A stretch of DNA of 39,408 nt from Paludibacteraceae bacterium. GTDB lineage: Bacteria; Bacteroidota; Bacteroidia; Bacteroidales; Paludibacteraceae. The notes under the pieces were generated by a model. It made no database searches and was not told the origin of the DNA. It saw only the letters and a program-made list of their open reading frames with translations. Of the stretch, positions 24,101 to 32,253 are shown one piece after another. The first letter of the stretch is position 1, and each line of letters opens with the position of its first letter. The stretch is from NCBI GenBank assembly GCA_024401475.1, contig JAKSKZ010000032.1, positions 1 through 39,408 of the forward strand, written 5' to 3'. A program made the translations under genes and the position numbers.

Positions 24101-26057
24101 CTACAACGCCATGGACATTCGCCGCATCAAGGACAACCGTTTGCGTTACAAGCAGGACGACTATCGTATGCTGAATGAGTTTTACAAGCAAAAGATTCAG
24201 CAGGTGCACATTGTGGGCGAATATGCCAACCTGATGGTACGAGACTATGATGCAGCCCTCCGGTATGTGCAGGATTATTTCCAAATGGATTACAAGCGTT
24301 TTGTGGCGAAATACTTCAAGGGAAACCGTCTGCAGGAGATTGATCGCAATGTTACACCAGAGAAATACGAACAGCTATTTGGCACTTTGTCACCGAAACA
24401 GATGGAGATAATCTCCGACAAGGAGTCGCGTTGTATCGTTGTGGCTGCCGGTCCTGGTAGTGGCAAGACACGCGTCTTGGTGCATAAACTTGCCTCGTTG
24501 CTTTTGCTGGAGGACGTAAAGCACGAGCAGCTGCTAATGCTTACTTTCTCTCGTGCGGCAGCCATCGAGTTCAAGCAACGACTGATGGGTCTTATCGGCA
24601 ATGCAGCACATTTTGTGGAGATTAAGACATTCCATTCCTATTGCTTCGACTTGCTTGGACGTGTCGGCAATCTGGATGACGCTAAGGACGTAGTATCACG
24701 TGCAGCACAAATGATTAGCGAGGGTGAGGTAGAGCCAAATCGCATTGCCAAGACTGTACTGGTGATAGATGAGGCCCAGGACATGAGTTCGGAGGAATAT
24801 GCGCTGGTGCGAGCCTTGATGAACGCTAATGAAGAGATGCGTGTGATAGCCGTGGGCGATGATGATCAGAATATCTATGAGTTCCGAGGTTCTAATTCTC
24901 AGTACATGGCTCAGTTGCTGAAGGATTCGGAAGGACGCTTTGTGGAGATGACTGAAAACTATCGCAGTTCGCAGCATGTAGTAGGTTTTGCCAATGCTTT
25001 TGTAAAGGGCATATATCAAAGAATGAAGAACGGCCCAATCGTTTCGATGAACAAGAATGACGGTTTTGTGGGAGTGACACAACATGCCTCGACCATTATG
25101 TACAAACCTCTTGTTGACGAACTTCTGTCTCATCGTGGACAAGGCTCTATGTGCGTGCTTACGCAAACAAATGAGGAAGCGGTGATTGTTGTGGCTTTGT
25201 TGAGAAAGTATGGTTTGCAAAGTAAACTAATACAAAGCATGGATAGTTTCCGATTTTGGAACATAGCTGAGATTCGTATGTTTCTGAAGTCTATAGAAAC
25301 CAAGACGCATACGCCACTCATTGCTGATGATGTTTGGGATGAGGCAAAGCAGAAGACATTTACTTTATATTCCACATCTGAAAGCCTTCCTTACATTCAG
25401 CGTTGCATACAGTTGTTTGAGCAGACATACAGGGCAAAATACTTAACTGATTTCAAGGAATATGTATTCGAATCATCGGTTGAGGATTTCTGCGATCTGA
25501 CAGGCGCGGAAGTCGTTGTATCTACCATTCATAAGGCAAAAGGAAGGGAATTTGATAATGTTTACATGTTGCTTTCTGAGTTTCATCGTCCCACAGATGA
25601 CATGCTTCGAAGATACTATGTAGGTATGACTCGTGCTAAAAATCAATTGTTTATACATACGAATAGTACGATGTTCAATGGGTTTCACACAGATAGAAAG
25701 ATTGCCGATCAAAAACAATACGAGATGCCAGAAGAGGTTGTGCTTCAACTTTCACACAAGGATGTAAACCTCGGATTCTTCAAGTCGCGTAAGAAGGAAA
25801 TCCTTGCTTTGAGAGCAGGTGGAGAGTTACGATTCGACAATAATTATCTTGTTGTTCCGAATACGAATCTTCCTGTTGCCCAATTGTCTCAGAAGATGCA
25901 AACAGACCTTCTTGGCTGGGCTGATAAAAACTATTTTGTAACAAGTGCGACCATCCGCTTCATAGTAGCATGGCGCCCCAAAGATGCACCAAAAGAAGAA
26001 AAAGAGCATGCCGTATTGCTTGTGGATTTGAACTTAAAGAAAATGGAAACGCATTGA
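21183..26057 (+). CDS. DEDD exonuclease-like / RecQ-like helicase / UvrD-like helicase fusion
   Basis: 1624 residues, one uninterrupted frame. (1) About 28-145: DEDD 3'-5' exonuclease-like, with IVDCEVS (Asp34, Glu36) and GHNIIHYDAKYL (Asp84); at the last motif NPVNDCEKAHDLL the usual His appears as Asn, so activity is uncertain. (2) About 280-720: RecQ-like SF2 helicase with FPTGGGKSLTFQLPAL, VIDEAHCFSSWGQDFR, SCFTATA, ATSAFGMGVDKSDV and QEAGRAGRD, then a winged-helix region without a RecQ zinc site. (3) About 1085-1540: UvrD-like SF1 helicase with AAGPGSGKTRVL, VIDEAQDMS, VGDDDQNIYEFRG, TENYRSS, STIHKAKGREFD and YVGMTRAKNQL. A DNA repair or defence role is likely; substrate unknown. Confidence 0.93.
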   Translation: MSIWSKIIESIGGNLSANAKEGVSRDASKYAIVDCEVSMKDKRVHDIGALRWDGATFHAADKHAMKQFLDGVDYLCGHNIIHYDAKYLFGDGGQRWAWVDTLYVSPLLFPERPYHRLLKDDKLVSEQMNNPVNDCEKAHDLLMEEVTAWNALSERKQAIYTTLLHDVPEFQGFMQFVGAKANDRAKLTEWVREEYRGKICEHADVAGMAQQPTELAFALALIDTIDYRSITPQWVLHNYPNVENVVRLLRHTRCEEGCAYCNRDLDVHHNLKQFFGYGQFRTYEGEPLQENAARAAVEGKSLLAIFPTGGGKSLTFQLPALMEGRTVHGLTVVISPLQSLMKDQVDNLAERGITDAVTINGLLDPISRSLAIQRVQDGDASLLYIAPEMLRSKTIEKILLARHVVRFVIDEAHCFSSWGQDFRVDYLYIGKFISEYQQKKRCRVPIPVSCFTATAKQKVVQDICDYFKQMLNLNLQLFASTASRTNLRYSVIHADTDEDKYTKLRSLIAESNCPTIVYVSRTKRTRQLAEKLTRDGFKALPFNGQMDADDKIANQDAFMSDKVRIIVATSAFGMGVDKSDVGLVVHYDISDSLENYVQEAGRAGRDPHLEARCFVLYSDADLDKHFILLNQTKLSISEIQQVWKAVKEMTKQRMRACCSALEIARKAGWDDSVSDIETRVRTALAALEQAGYLERGNNVPHVYATGITVKDMDEAHKRITESLLFENDEVEKAVRIIKSLISQKHIAKAQDAEAESRVDYLADILGLNKWEVVSAVERMRQEGILADTKDMSAYLNDVGESENKSRRLLERFSKLERYILNKIPDDTLCISCKQLNDNAQNEGIATSTEKDIRTLLYFLTVKGYTRKKEDAAHNLEVKRQADMEATLNRFEKRLEICRFAVEWLYRFTSQTTAAESQKNGIQFSVVELLNDLKSQGQNLFGVLQNVQLEDVEEALLYLSKIGALKLEGGFLVLYNAMDIRRIKDNRLRYKQDDYRMLNEFYKQKIQQVHIVGEYANLMVRDYDAALRYVQDYFQMDYKRFVAKYFKGNRLQEIDRNVTPEKYEQLFGTLSPKQMEIISDKESRCIVVAAGPGSGKTRVLVHKLASLLLLEDVKHEQLLMLTFSRAAAIEFKQRLMGLIGNAAHFVEIKTFHSYCFDLLGRVGNLDDAKDVVSRAAQMISEGEVEPNRIAKTVLVIDEAQDMSSEEYALVRALMNANEEMRVIAVGDDDQNIYEFRGSNSQYMAQLLKDSEGRFVEMTENYRSSQHVVGFANAFVKGIYQRMKNGPIVSMNKNDGFVGVTQHASTIMYKPLVDELLSHRGQGSMCVLTQTNEEAVIVVALLRKYGLQSKLIQSMDSFRFWNIAEIRMFLKSIETKTHTPLIADDVWDEAKQKTFTLYSTSESLPYIQRCIQLFEQTYRAKYLTDFKEYVFESSVEDFCDLTGAEVVVSTIHKAKGREFDNVYMLLSEFHRPTDDMLRRYYVGMTRAKNQLFIHTNSTMFNGFHTDRKIADQKQYEMPEEVVLQLSHKDVNLGFFKSRKKEILALRAGGELRFDNNYLVVPNTNLPVAQLSQKMQTDLLGWADKNYFVTSATIRFIVAWRPKDAPKEEKEHAVLLVDLNLKKMETH

Positions 26058-26408
26058 AAATAATATAGTTAGGATTTGTTTCCCCTGCTTCTTAAAATCC
26101 GCATTTACTTTCTCTGACTCATATTATTTAATAAGATAAAAACTAAACCCTTTTTCCCGATATTATCTATTTTTGGAGGGATTATATTAAAAAATGATAA
26201 AACAGCAATGAAAAAAATTATGATAGAAAGTTTGTAATCACTTTTTTATAATTTTAGAGAAAAATAAGGTTTTTGTATCATTCGCTTCCTAAATTTTGTT
26301 TTAATGATTTTTCGTTGAAGATGGGAAGATACCAAAGACTTAACGCGTTAGAAAAAGTATTACGATAAGGTATTTTGTTTAATGTAAGAAACTTATAAAA
26401 ATAGCTAT
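26058..26408. other. AT-rich spacer before the yeh-like cassette
   Basis: 351 bases, very AT-rich. No clear terminator for the helicase. Possible -7-like stretches (TAAATTTTG near 26292 and TATTTTG near 26371) are each one base off in length, so the cassette promoter cannot be fixed by eye. Confidence 0.35.
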
Positions 26409-27854
26409 ATGGATTTGACGGAAGCTACGATTATGCGAATGGCTGCAAATGCAAGTGCAGTATCAAATGGCAAGAAACTAAGCCAAAAAGGTAGTTTTAG
26501 TAATTTATGTAAGAATGCGGAATCAACAGTATATTGGGCTGATTGTAAAGGAAGTAGCAGCAGTTATGAAACTTCAGTCGATTTTGGAGATGGCAACCAG
26601 GACCCCGTATGCAGGTGTTCTTGCCCTAGCCGACAGTTCCCATGCAAGCATGGTATTGGATTGATGTTTGAAATCATTGCTGGAAAGACATTCTCTGATA
26701 GTGTGATTCCAGAGGCTCTTGCCGCTAAGATAGCAAAGAGAGAGGCTGCAGAAGCTAAGAAAGAGGCAAAAGTACAGGATGCGATCGATAATGCAGGCAC
26801 ACCAAAGGCTAAGTCGAAATCTAGCGCGGCAGCAAGCAAGAAGAAGATGGCTCAACAGTTGGAAGGGTTGGATGTTGCTGAGAAAATGGTCGATGAACTG
26901 CTCTCGTCTGGTATCGCCACACTTTCAGGACAAGCTTCTAAGAAATTCCGTGATGTGGCAAATGAACTAGGAAATTACTATATTCCTGGACTTCAGGTGG
27001 CATTTCTTCAAATTGGAGACTATATCCAAAAGATGAAGGACGCTGACAATGAAAAAACAAATTTGTTATATCAAAAGACGATCGAGAAAATCCTTCGCAT
27101 CAACACGATTATCCAAAAGGGTAGAGATTATCTTCAGACAAACATCGAAATGGAGAACATTTCTGAAGACAACGGATATCTATTTGAGGCATTGGGTGGA
27201 ATCTGGAAGTTTGAATCTCTCGTCGGAATCAATAGTTTTGAAAAGGATGTTCAGTTGATTCAGCTTGGCTTGTATTCTGAAAATGATGACGTGAAACTTG
27301 AGCACAGAGACATCGCGTTGTATGTTGAACTTAAGTCTGGCGAACTTTTCCGTTCGGTGAATATTCGTCCTTATGCTTCAAATGCGGTCAAGGAAGAGGA
27401 TGCAAACTTTGAGAAGACTTCAGCTGCGGTTATGGTGAAATATCCTGGCATCGACTGCCGAAGAATCCGATGGGAACAACCTCGTACAACACCTATCACT
27501 GCCGATGATTGTGCTCGTATATTGAGCGTTGCAGATCCTGATATCACGACTGCAGCAAAAAAGGTGAAGAATGTCATAAAAAATACGATGGCAGAGAACG
27601 ATTGTCCAGTCTTATTCATTATTGAGAAAATCCTTGTTAATAAGGATAATCAAATGGTAGTGGTGGACAAAAGTGGTAATAACATAATGCTAAGGGGTAA
27701 CATCTTCTACAGTGCTGAAGAGCAAATCAAAGATCTACCAGCCAAAATTAAACCTGGTGATGCTATCTTTGGTGAGATGTATTATAAGAACGGCAATATC
27801 TATCTTTTGCCATTGTCTTACATCAACGAAGAGAAAATCATCAGAATTGTTTAA
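26409..27854 (+). CDS. SWIM zinc-finger protein (YehQ-like)
   Basis: 481 residues. The SWIM motif CSCPSRQFPCKH (70-81; Cys70, Cys72, Cys79, His81) binds zinc and may contact DNA or protein. It is followed by a Lys/Ala-rich, likely coiled stretch (about 105-150), then an alpha-helical region (QLEGLDVAEKMVDELL...) and a mixed C-terminal half of unknown fold. It is the first gene of the five-gene cassette, and SWIM proteins of this kind accompany MoxR and VWA genes in the E. coli yeh cluster. Spacing to the next gene is 65 bases. The molecular role is not known. Confidence 0.85.
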   Translation: MDLTEATIMRMAANASAVSNGKKLSQKGSFSNLCKNAESTVYWADCKGSSSSYETSVDFGDGNQDPVCRCSCPSRQFPCKHGIGLMFEIIAGKTFSDSVIPEALAAKIAKREAAEAKKEAKVQDAIDNAGTPKAKSKSSAAASKKKMAQQLEGLDVAEKMVDELLSSGIATLSGQASKKFRDVANELGNYYIPGLQVAFLQIGDYIQKMKDADNEKTNLLYQKTIEKILRINTIIQKGRDYLQTNIEMENISEDNGYLFEALGGIWKFESLVGINSFEKDVQLIQLGLYSENDDVKLEHRDIALYVELKSGELFRSVNIRPYASNAVKEEDANFEKTSAAVMVKYPGIDCRRIRWEQPRTTPITADDCARILSVADPDITTAAKKVKNVIKNTMAENDCPVLFIIEKILVNKDNQMVVVDKSGNNIMLRGNIFYSAEEQIKDLPAKIKPGDAIFGEMYYKNGNIYLLPLSYINEEKIIRIV

Positions 27855-27919
27855 GCAAGAGATTTGAAGTTCCATGTTTAATAATCGGGACATTTAGATA
27901 CCCATTAATAATCAGAAAA

Positions 27920-28819
27920 ATGAATCTAGAATCATTATATAATCTAAAAGAGAGATTGGAAAATATTGTTATTGCCGGAACCAATCTCATCGACGACGAT
28001 TTCAAGTTGAAAAAAGCAGTTGAGGATATGTCGTCATTAGCTTCTGTAAATCCTGTATTCGCTAAGATACAGACTGCCGCCAACGCAATTTTTACAACAG
28101 AGAAAGAGAATCGCAACAAGCAGATTCTATCCGTTCTAGGAACAGTCTATGCCGTGGTCAAGACTCAAGGCACTATTGGAGTAAAAGACTTGGACGGCTT
28201 CGAAGAGGTTGTGACAAGTGACCGTCCGCATACAAATATCCCTTATTCCATCCTTTACCTCATGGACGATGCTGTTTCTAATAACTATGCTCCTGTGGAA
28301 GCATTCTTGAATGCAAATCCAACAGCATTGTCGAGCACATACATGTTCAAAAAGACATTTGATTTTTACAAACATAGTAGGACATGGCATTTAAATAGTG
28401 ACGCATGCAAAAGCTTTCAGACTGTTCTTGCAAAAGCTATCCAAAATGACAAAAGCGGCAAATATGTAGAGTTTGTCAAGGAGACGATGAATATCCATTC
28501 CGTAGTGCTTCTAGATGTGGCTTTAGGTGATTATGCAGGAAGTAAATGGTATGCTGAAAATATTGGTAAATTCAAGGCGAATGATTCTGTATATCTTTAT
28601 TTTAAGTATGAGGATGTTCCTGCCTGGTTGTATGTGAAACAAATCACTGTAAGAAAGTCAAAAGACGTAGATGACAACATCAAAATTGCAAAATATTTAG
28701 TATCAAAGCATCCTGGATGCCCTGAAATACAAGAGGTCTTGGATTTCTTTAAGAAACAGGGATGGGATACGAAGGAAATCATTGAGTACATAAATAAGCA
28801 GAATGAATCTGCAAAATAA
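27920..28819 (+). CDS. unknown helical protein inside the yeh-like cassette
   Basis: 299 residues, no signal peptide, no membrane segment and no catalytic motif that I can see. It is largely alpha-helical, with repeated amphipathic stretches (LESLYNLKERLENIV, IQTAANAIFTTEKENRNKQILSVLG, KIAKYLVSKHPGCPEIQEVLDFFKKQGWD), which could be a HEAT/TPR-like solenoid. It lies 65 bases after the SWIM gene and 21 bases before the MoxR gene, so it belongs to the operon. E. coli yehLMPQ has no counterpart that I recognise. A scaffold or substrate adaptor is one guess. Confidence 0.7.
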   Translation: MNLESLYNLKERLENIVIAGTNLIDDDFKLKKAVEDMSSLASVNPVFAKIQTAANAIFTTEKENRNKQILSVLGTVYAVVKTQGTIGVKDLDGFEEVVTSDRPHTNIPYSILYLMDDAVSNNYAPVEAFLNANPTALSSTYMFKKTFDFYKHSRTWHLNSDACKSFQTVLAKAIQNDKSGKYVEFVKETMNIHSVVLLDVALGDYAGSKWYAENIGKFKANDSVYLYFKYEDVPAWLYVKQITVRKSKDVDDNIKIAKYLVSKHPGCPEIQEVLDFFKKQGWDTKEIIEYINKQNESAK

Positions 28820-28840
28820 ATTTAAGAATAAAGTAGAATT

Positions 28841-29929
28841 ATGAGTTCAGAAAACATACTTAGGAAATCGGCAGAATTGCTTTTCCAAGACGAGATAAAT
28901 ACATTGATTAAGAATGAGAAGGATCCTATTCCTGCAGGATGGAAGATGTCTCCCAAATCTGTACTGACCTACATCATAGGTGGTAAATCGGGAAAGACAG
29001 AGATCACTCCTAAATACATCGGTAACAAGCGTATTGTGGAGATAGCCATCGCTACCTTGCTTACAGATAGAGCGTTGTTGCTTATCGGAGAGCCGGGTAC
29101 GGCAAAGTCGTGGCTTTCTGAGCATCTTTCGGCTGCCATCAACGGTGATTCGACAAAGGTGGTGCAGGGTACAGCTGGCACTTCTGAGGAACAGATCCGT
29201 TATTCTTGGAACTACGCAATGTTGATCGCCAAAGGTCCTTCTGCTGACGCTATGGTGAAAAGTCCTATCTATAGAGCTATGGAGAGTGGTACGATCGCTC
29301 GTTTTGAGGAGATTTCAAGATGTGCCAGCGAAGTGCAGGATGCCCTGATCTCTATTTTGTCGGAGAAGAGAATAGCTGTGCCTGAACTTAATATTGAAGT
29401 GCCTGCTCAAAGAGGTTTCAATATCATCGCGACTGCCAATACTCGCGACAAGGGTGTAAATGCAATGTCTGCGGCTTTGAAGCGTCGTTTCAACATTATC
29501 GTTTTGCCTACACCGAACGACAAGCAGACGGAGATGGAGATTATTCAGAAAAGAGTTACGCAACTTTCTTCTCTTAATACAGTCAACGCAGCTATTCCAA
29601 ATGTGGATGTTATCGAAAAGGTGGCTACCATCTTCCGTGAAATCAGAAACGGTGCGACAGAAGACGGAAAGATGAAGGTTAAGCAGACTTCGGGTGTACT
29701 ATCAACGGCAGAAGCTATCTCGTTGCTTTCCAACTCAATGGCATTGGCTGGAAGTTTTGGTAACGGTGAAATATCAGCTGAAGATTTGGCTGCTTCTTTG
29801 CAGGGAGCCATCGTTAAGGATGAAGAAAAGGATGCTGTAAGCTGGAAAGAGTATTTGGAGAATGTCATGAAAAAGCGTGGCTCTGAATGGATGCCGCTCT
29901 ACAAGGCATGCATGGCATTGAATGATTAA
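28841..29929 (+). CDS. MoxR-family AAA+ ATPase (YehL-like)
   Basis: 362 residues. Walker A is GEPGTAKS (83-90) and sensor 1 lies in IIATANTRD (Asn200). The Walker B position reads TIARFEEISR (151-160): the usual L-D-E is F-E-E, keeping the catalytic glutamate but replacing the Mg-coordinating aspartate by Glu. ALKRRFN carries the arginine finger. MoxR ATPases work with VWA proteins as chaperone-like remodelling machines, often inserting metals or activating complexes. The DUF5682 gene starts four bases after the stop, and the VWA gene follows, matching the order of E. coli yehL-yehM-yehP. Confidence 0.93.
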   Translation: MSSENILRKSAELLFQDEINTLIKNEKDPIPAGWKMSPKSVLTYIIGGKSGKTEITPKYIGNKRIVEIAIATLLTDRALLLIGEPGTAKSWLSEHLSAAINGDSTKVVQGTAGTSEEQIRYSWNYAMLIAKGPSADAMVKSPIYRAMESGTIARFEEISRCASEVQDALISILSEKRIAVPELNIEVPAQRGFNIIATANTRDKGVNAMSAALKRRFNIIVLPTPNDKQTEMEIIQKRVTQLSSLNTVNAAIPNVDVIEKVATIFREIRNGATEDGKMKVKQTSGVLSTAEAISLLSNSMALAGSFGNGEISAEDLAASLQGAIVKDEEKDAVSWKEYLENVMKKRGSEWMPLYKACMALND

Positions 29930-29932
29930 ATC

Positions 29933-32239
29933 ATGGATAATAGCGTGATGTCAAATGTGGAAATCTTTGGTATTGCCCACCATTCGCCGACAGGTGCGTT
30001 CGAATTGATGCATCGTCTGGATGAAGTGAACCCAGATGTGGTTCTTGTGGAGGGGCCTGAAGATCTCACAAATATGATGAAATGGATGTGTGATAAGGAA
30101 ATTCGTTTTCCCATTGCACTGATGTCCTATACCCAGACGCAACCTGTACGGTCCGTATTGTATCCATTTGCCAGCTATTCTCCTGAAATACAAGCAATCC
30201 TATGGGCGCACAAAAATAAAAAGGAGTGTGCTTTCATGGATTTGCCGACATCCGTCATCCTTGCTTTTGACAATAACCAAGTCTATGAAGAAGATGGGCA
30301 AGAACCTCGTTTCGATGTCTATGAAGAGTTGGAAAAGGTGACAGGGGAGAAGTATGAAGACTATTGGGACAGAAATTTTGAGACGATAGCTGGAACGGGA
30401 CAATATCAAGCTGCTATGAAAGTTTTAGGAAATGAGTTGCGCCTTCTTGAACAAAGAGACACTTACTCGTTTTCTCGAAACCTCATACGAGAAGCATACA
30501 TGAAGCGGGTAATTCTCAGCAAAATAGCGGAAGACAAAAAAGTATTCTGTGTTTGCGGAGCTTATCACGTGAATGGGTTGGAGACGAACGAGCCTATGAC
30601 GGATGAAGAGGTGAAGAAACTGCCTCGTTCGGAATCTAATTCCACACTGATGCCATACACCTACTATCGTTTGTCGCGTCTGTCGGGTTATGGAGCAGGC
30701 AATAAGGCTCCTGGCTATTACGAGATGCTTTGGCAGGCTTTGAACGACAACTCTTTGACAGAGAATTTCACTGAGAAATACTTGGTTGCAGTAGCAGATG
30801 AACATAGAAAGGCTGGTAATATCGTATCGTCGGCAGAGGTTATTGATGCTGATTTGTTGGCCAAGGCATTGTCTAATTTTCGTGGAAACAGGATTCCGTC
30901 GCTGATAGATATGCACGATGCAGCCATTACGGCAATGGGGCATGGCAATGAAAATGAATTGATTGAGTCGTTCCTTCGAATTGAGGTTAAGGGAGACCAC
31001 ATCGGACATGTGCCTAATGGCATTGGAAAAACTTCCGTTCAGGAGGATTTCAATAATCAGCTCACCTTGCTGCGCCTTGATAAATACAAAACTGAGGTTG
31101 CTGAGGAGTTGACTCTTGATCTTCGTGAAAAGAACACGGTCCAAGACGAGGGGAAGGCTTTGATTGATTTAAAACGATCATTCTTCCTATGCCGCCTCTA
31201 TGTATTGGGCATTCATTTTGCAAAGCCGATTCAGACTGCCATTGATGGATCTAAACAGGCAAAAGCTTGGTCGGAGCGTTGGTCACTTCAATGGAGTGCT
31301 GATGTCGAGATAGAGATTATAGAATCGTCGTTGTTGGGCGACTCTATTTTGTCTGCAACATCTATCAAACTTAAAGAGATGGCAGACGCGGCACAAACCA
31401 TTGACGAAGCTGCACGCGTGTTCCATTTGGCTTTCATGTGTGGAATACCGCAGACTAGCATATACGCTTTGAATGCTTTGAGCAATATCGCTGTCGATGG
31501 TGCTGCTGTCCATTCCATTGCAAACACTGCTGATGTCCTTTCGACAATCATAAAGTTTGGTTCCGTCAGAAAATACGATAGTTCCATACTCGTTCCTTTG
31601 TTGGAGAAGCTTTATCTACGCTACATCCTGACTTTGGAGGAGGCTTGTGTATGCAACGACGACGGCGTCGGGGCAGTGATTGCATCCATGAACATCATGA
31701 GCAATGTTCAGCTTTCTGTTGATTCGTTGGTAGAACGTGGGGAAACATTTGTGAAACTTATGTCTAGAATCTCCACAAGAGACGACTTGCATCCTAAATG
31801 TTCTGGATATGCTATGGCATTACTGGTTGAGCGAGGAGAAGCCAATGAGACTTTGCTGCTTAATGAGTTGTCAAAACGACTTTCCCCAGGAATGCCTGTT
31901 GATTTAGGTTCGGCATGGTTTGAAGGTCTTGCAAGCAAAAACAGATATTCGCTTATCACGCGTCTTGCTATTTGGCGATGTATGTCTGACTATGTTGAGG
32001 GACTTGACGAAGAGGTGTTTAAGCGTGCTGTCGTCTGTTTGCGTAGAGCGTTGTGTGAGTTCACAGGAAAAGAGAAGGCTGATATTGCGGAAAACCTTGG
32101 TGAAATCTGGGGAATCAACAAGCAACAGGCAGCCACGGCAATGGTCCAAACTCTTTCAGAAGAGGAGCAGGCTGCGATTGCAGAGCAGGCAAAGAAAATG
32201 AGTGATGAACTTGATGAGTTTGACTTTGACGACATTTAA
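29933..32239 (+). CDS. DUF5682 family protein (YehM-like)
   Basis: 768 residues, close to the roughly 760 of E. coli YehM; ATG 29933 (an ATG at 29948 is an alternative). The N-terminal 230 residues show GIAHHSPTGAFELM (His16-His17), PDVVLVEGPEDL (Glu40) and CVCGAYHVNGL (His212). This GxxHxSP...VExP...GxxH layout recalls the TraB/EreA/ChaN group of metal-dependent proteins, an inference from pattern. The rest is alpha-helical. It ends in an acidic tail (ELDEFDFDDI), a possible docking peptide for the MoxR or VWA partner. It is tightly coupled to both flanking genes (3 and 14 bases). Confidence 0.9.
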   Translation: MDNSVMSNVEIFGIAHHSPTGAFELMHRLDEVNPDVVLVEGPEDLTNMMKWMCDKEIRFPIALMSYTQTQPVRSVLYPFASYSPEIQAILWAHKNKKECAFMDLPTSVILAFDNNQVYEEDGQEPRFDVYEELEKVTGEKYEDYWDRNFETIAGTGQYQAAMKVLGNELRLLEQRDTYSFSRNLIREAYMKRVILSKIAEDKKVFCVCGAYHVNGLETNEPMTDEEVKKLPRSESNSTLMPYTYYRLSRLSGYGAGNKAPGYYEMLWQALNDNSLTENFTEKYLVAVADEHRKAGNIVSSAEVIDADLLAKALSNFRGNRIPSLIDMHDAAITAMGHGNENELIESFLRIEVKGDHIGHVPNGIGKTSVQEDFNNQLTLLRLDKYKTEVAEELTLDLREKNTVQDEGKALIDLKRSFFLCRLYVLGIHFAKPIQTAIDGSKQAKAWSERWSLQWSADVEIEIIESSLLGDSILSATSIKLKEMADAAQTIDEAARVFHLAFMCGIPQTSIYALNALSNIAVDGAAVHSIANTADVLSTIIKFGSVRKYDSSILVPLLEKLYLRYILTLEEACVCNDDGVGAVIASMNIMSNVQLSVDSLVERGETFVKLMSRISTRDDLHPKCSGYAMALLVERGEANETLLLNELSKRLSPGMPVDLGSAWFEGLASKNRYSLITRLAIWRCMSDYVEGLDEEVFKRAVVCLRRALCEFTGKEKADIAENLGEIWGINKQQAATAMVQTLSEEEQAAIAEQAKKMSDELDEFDFDDI

Positions 32240-32253
32240 TTTGAAGAATAATT

